Source of the DNA: Portunus trituberculatus
Taxonomy: Eukaryota > Arthropoda > Malacostraca > Decapoda > Portunidae
Length of the DNA stretch: 64,000 nucleotides
Direction of reading: 5' to 3'
NCBI RefSeq assembly: GCF_017591435.1
Contig: NC_059304.1
Coordinates: forward strand, 29,589,883-29,653,882
Both the position numbers and the translations under genes were made by a program. How positions within the stretch are numbered: the first letter of the stretch is position 1; each line of letters starts with the position of its first letter. Below are positions 63,432-64,000 of this stretch, in pieces. Below the pieces are notes generated by a model. The model was not told where the DNA came from. It did no database searches and saw nothing but the letters and a program-made list of their open reading frames with translations.

Positions 63432-64000
63432 CAGGCAACCCCCACTTAACGAACGTTCACACAACAAAATTTCGCTACAACGAACGTTTCTTTTTATTAC
63501 CATCTGCTCCTATAATGAACCCCAAACTCACTTTAACAAAATTTTATCCAGGTAACTTTTTCCAAGTTTGAAAGCGCAGCTGTATCATGCAAGCCGACAG
63601 GCTTTTGAATACATCAGCACCTCTCATGGACAAAACGCGCACCACTCACTTCCCTACCCTTCCCCGCTCTTAGTTAAAAACAAAAACAGGGTACAGCTCC
63701 AGCTCGTCATCTCATGCTCAACATGCCACCAAAATGCCCTGCAACCAGCCCTACGATGTTGCGAAGCATTGCTAAGAAGAAAAGGAAGTCTCTTACTCTT
63801 GAAGTGAAGCTGGATATTTATTATTCACAGACACGAGGCGAAAAAACTAATAGCATTGCTCGCCACCATCTTGACTCCATCTACTGTCTCTACTATTTTC
63901 AAGTCAGCAGACTCTATTAAGGAGGCTGGTGAGACCGTATCTTCCTTGCAAGCTAAAAGAACCACCTGAACTCGTGACTCTGCAATGGATAAAATAGAAA
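63432..64000 (+). mobile_element. Tigger/pogo DNA transposon, 5' part
   Basis: Starts CAGGCAACCCCCACTTAACG after TA (63430-63431); subterminal inverted phrases include AACGAACGTT. The transposase start follows at 63723. The element continues past the window edge. The terminus resembles element A in composition (CTTAACGAACG). Confidence 0.8.
63723..64000 (+). pseudogene. Tigger transposase N-terminus, frameshifted
   Basis: Starts MPPKCPATSPTMLRSIAKKK and KSLTLEVKLDIYYSQTRGEK, the CENP-B-like psq helix-turn-helix typical of Tigger. A 1-nt insertion near 63868 shifts the frame; the continuation reads TPSTVSTIFKSADSIKEAGE and TVSSLQAKRTT. A TGA near 63967 stands where an Arg codon is expected. 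The DDE domain would lie beyond the window. Confidence 0.8.

Overview
This window is a dense, nested graveyard of eukaryotic transposable elements with one recognisable piece of a host gene. It contains several non-LTR retrotransposon families, two DIRS-type tyrosine-recombinase retrotransposons, Tc1/mariner, piggyBac and pogo/Tigger-type DNA elements, a Ty3/gypsy pol remnant and microsatellites. This mix, the AT-rich sequence and the TAGGTAAATAC-tailed LINEs suggest an arthropod, most likely a decapod crustacean. That assignment is an inference from family resemblance. The only host coding sequence I can support is a 182-bp minus-strand exon at 33180-33361, encoding the Pro/Gly/Phe-rich segment of an RNF185/RNF5-like membrane E3 ubiquitin ligase. 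Much of the window may therefore be intronic.

Layout. 1-2003: 3' part of a DIRS element (DIRS-1) lying in a TA-flanked MITE. 2127-5535: two decayed copies of a LINE called here family A. 5536-20349: a third family-A copy split by a piggyBac-like MITE at 5864-10890 (which holds a fourth family-A copy, itself split by an 815-bp TTAA-flanked MITE) and by a stack of TA-flanked elements at 11074-19043. The innermost member of that stack is a full-length CR1-type LINE (12507-17189) next to a perfect 389-bp tandem duplication. 20350-29017: a giant palindromic pogo/Tigger-type element around a (TA)n centre, holding a CR1 copy that itself contains a family-A LINE. 29312-31576: a plus-strand CR1 copy. 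33180-33361: the host exon. 33493-42650: two minus-strand family-A copies in tandem, the first split by a CR1 copy. 42804-54790: a complete second DIRS element (DIRS-2) inside a family-A 3' end. DIRS-2 carries a jockey-like LINE (family B), a Tc1/mariner element that itself contains a near-intact piggyBac, and a tRNA-derived SINE in its RT gene. 55625-59400: Ty3/gypsy gag-pol remnant. 60120-62165: second family-B copy. 62567-64000: (GA)n, MITE ends and the 5' end of a Tigger element.

Nearly all reading frames belong to elements and most carry frameshifts or stops. The best preserved are the piggyBac transposase (one 1-nt frameshift), the family-A RT at 9065-10027 and 26664-28412, and the tyrosine recombinase of DIRS-2. 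Because insertions sit inside one another with exact TA or TTAA duplications, their relative order can be read from the sequence. Many frame breaks are 1-nt length changes in homopolymers, so some may be sequencing errors rather than true decay.
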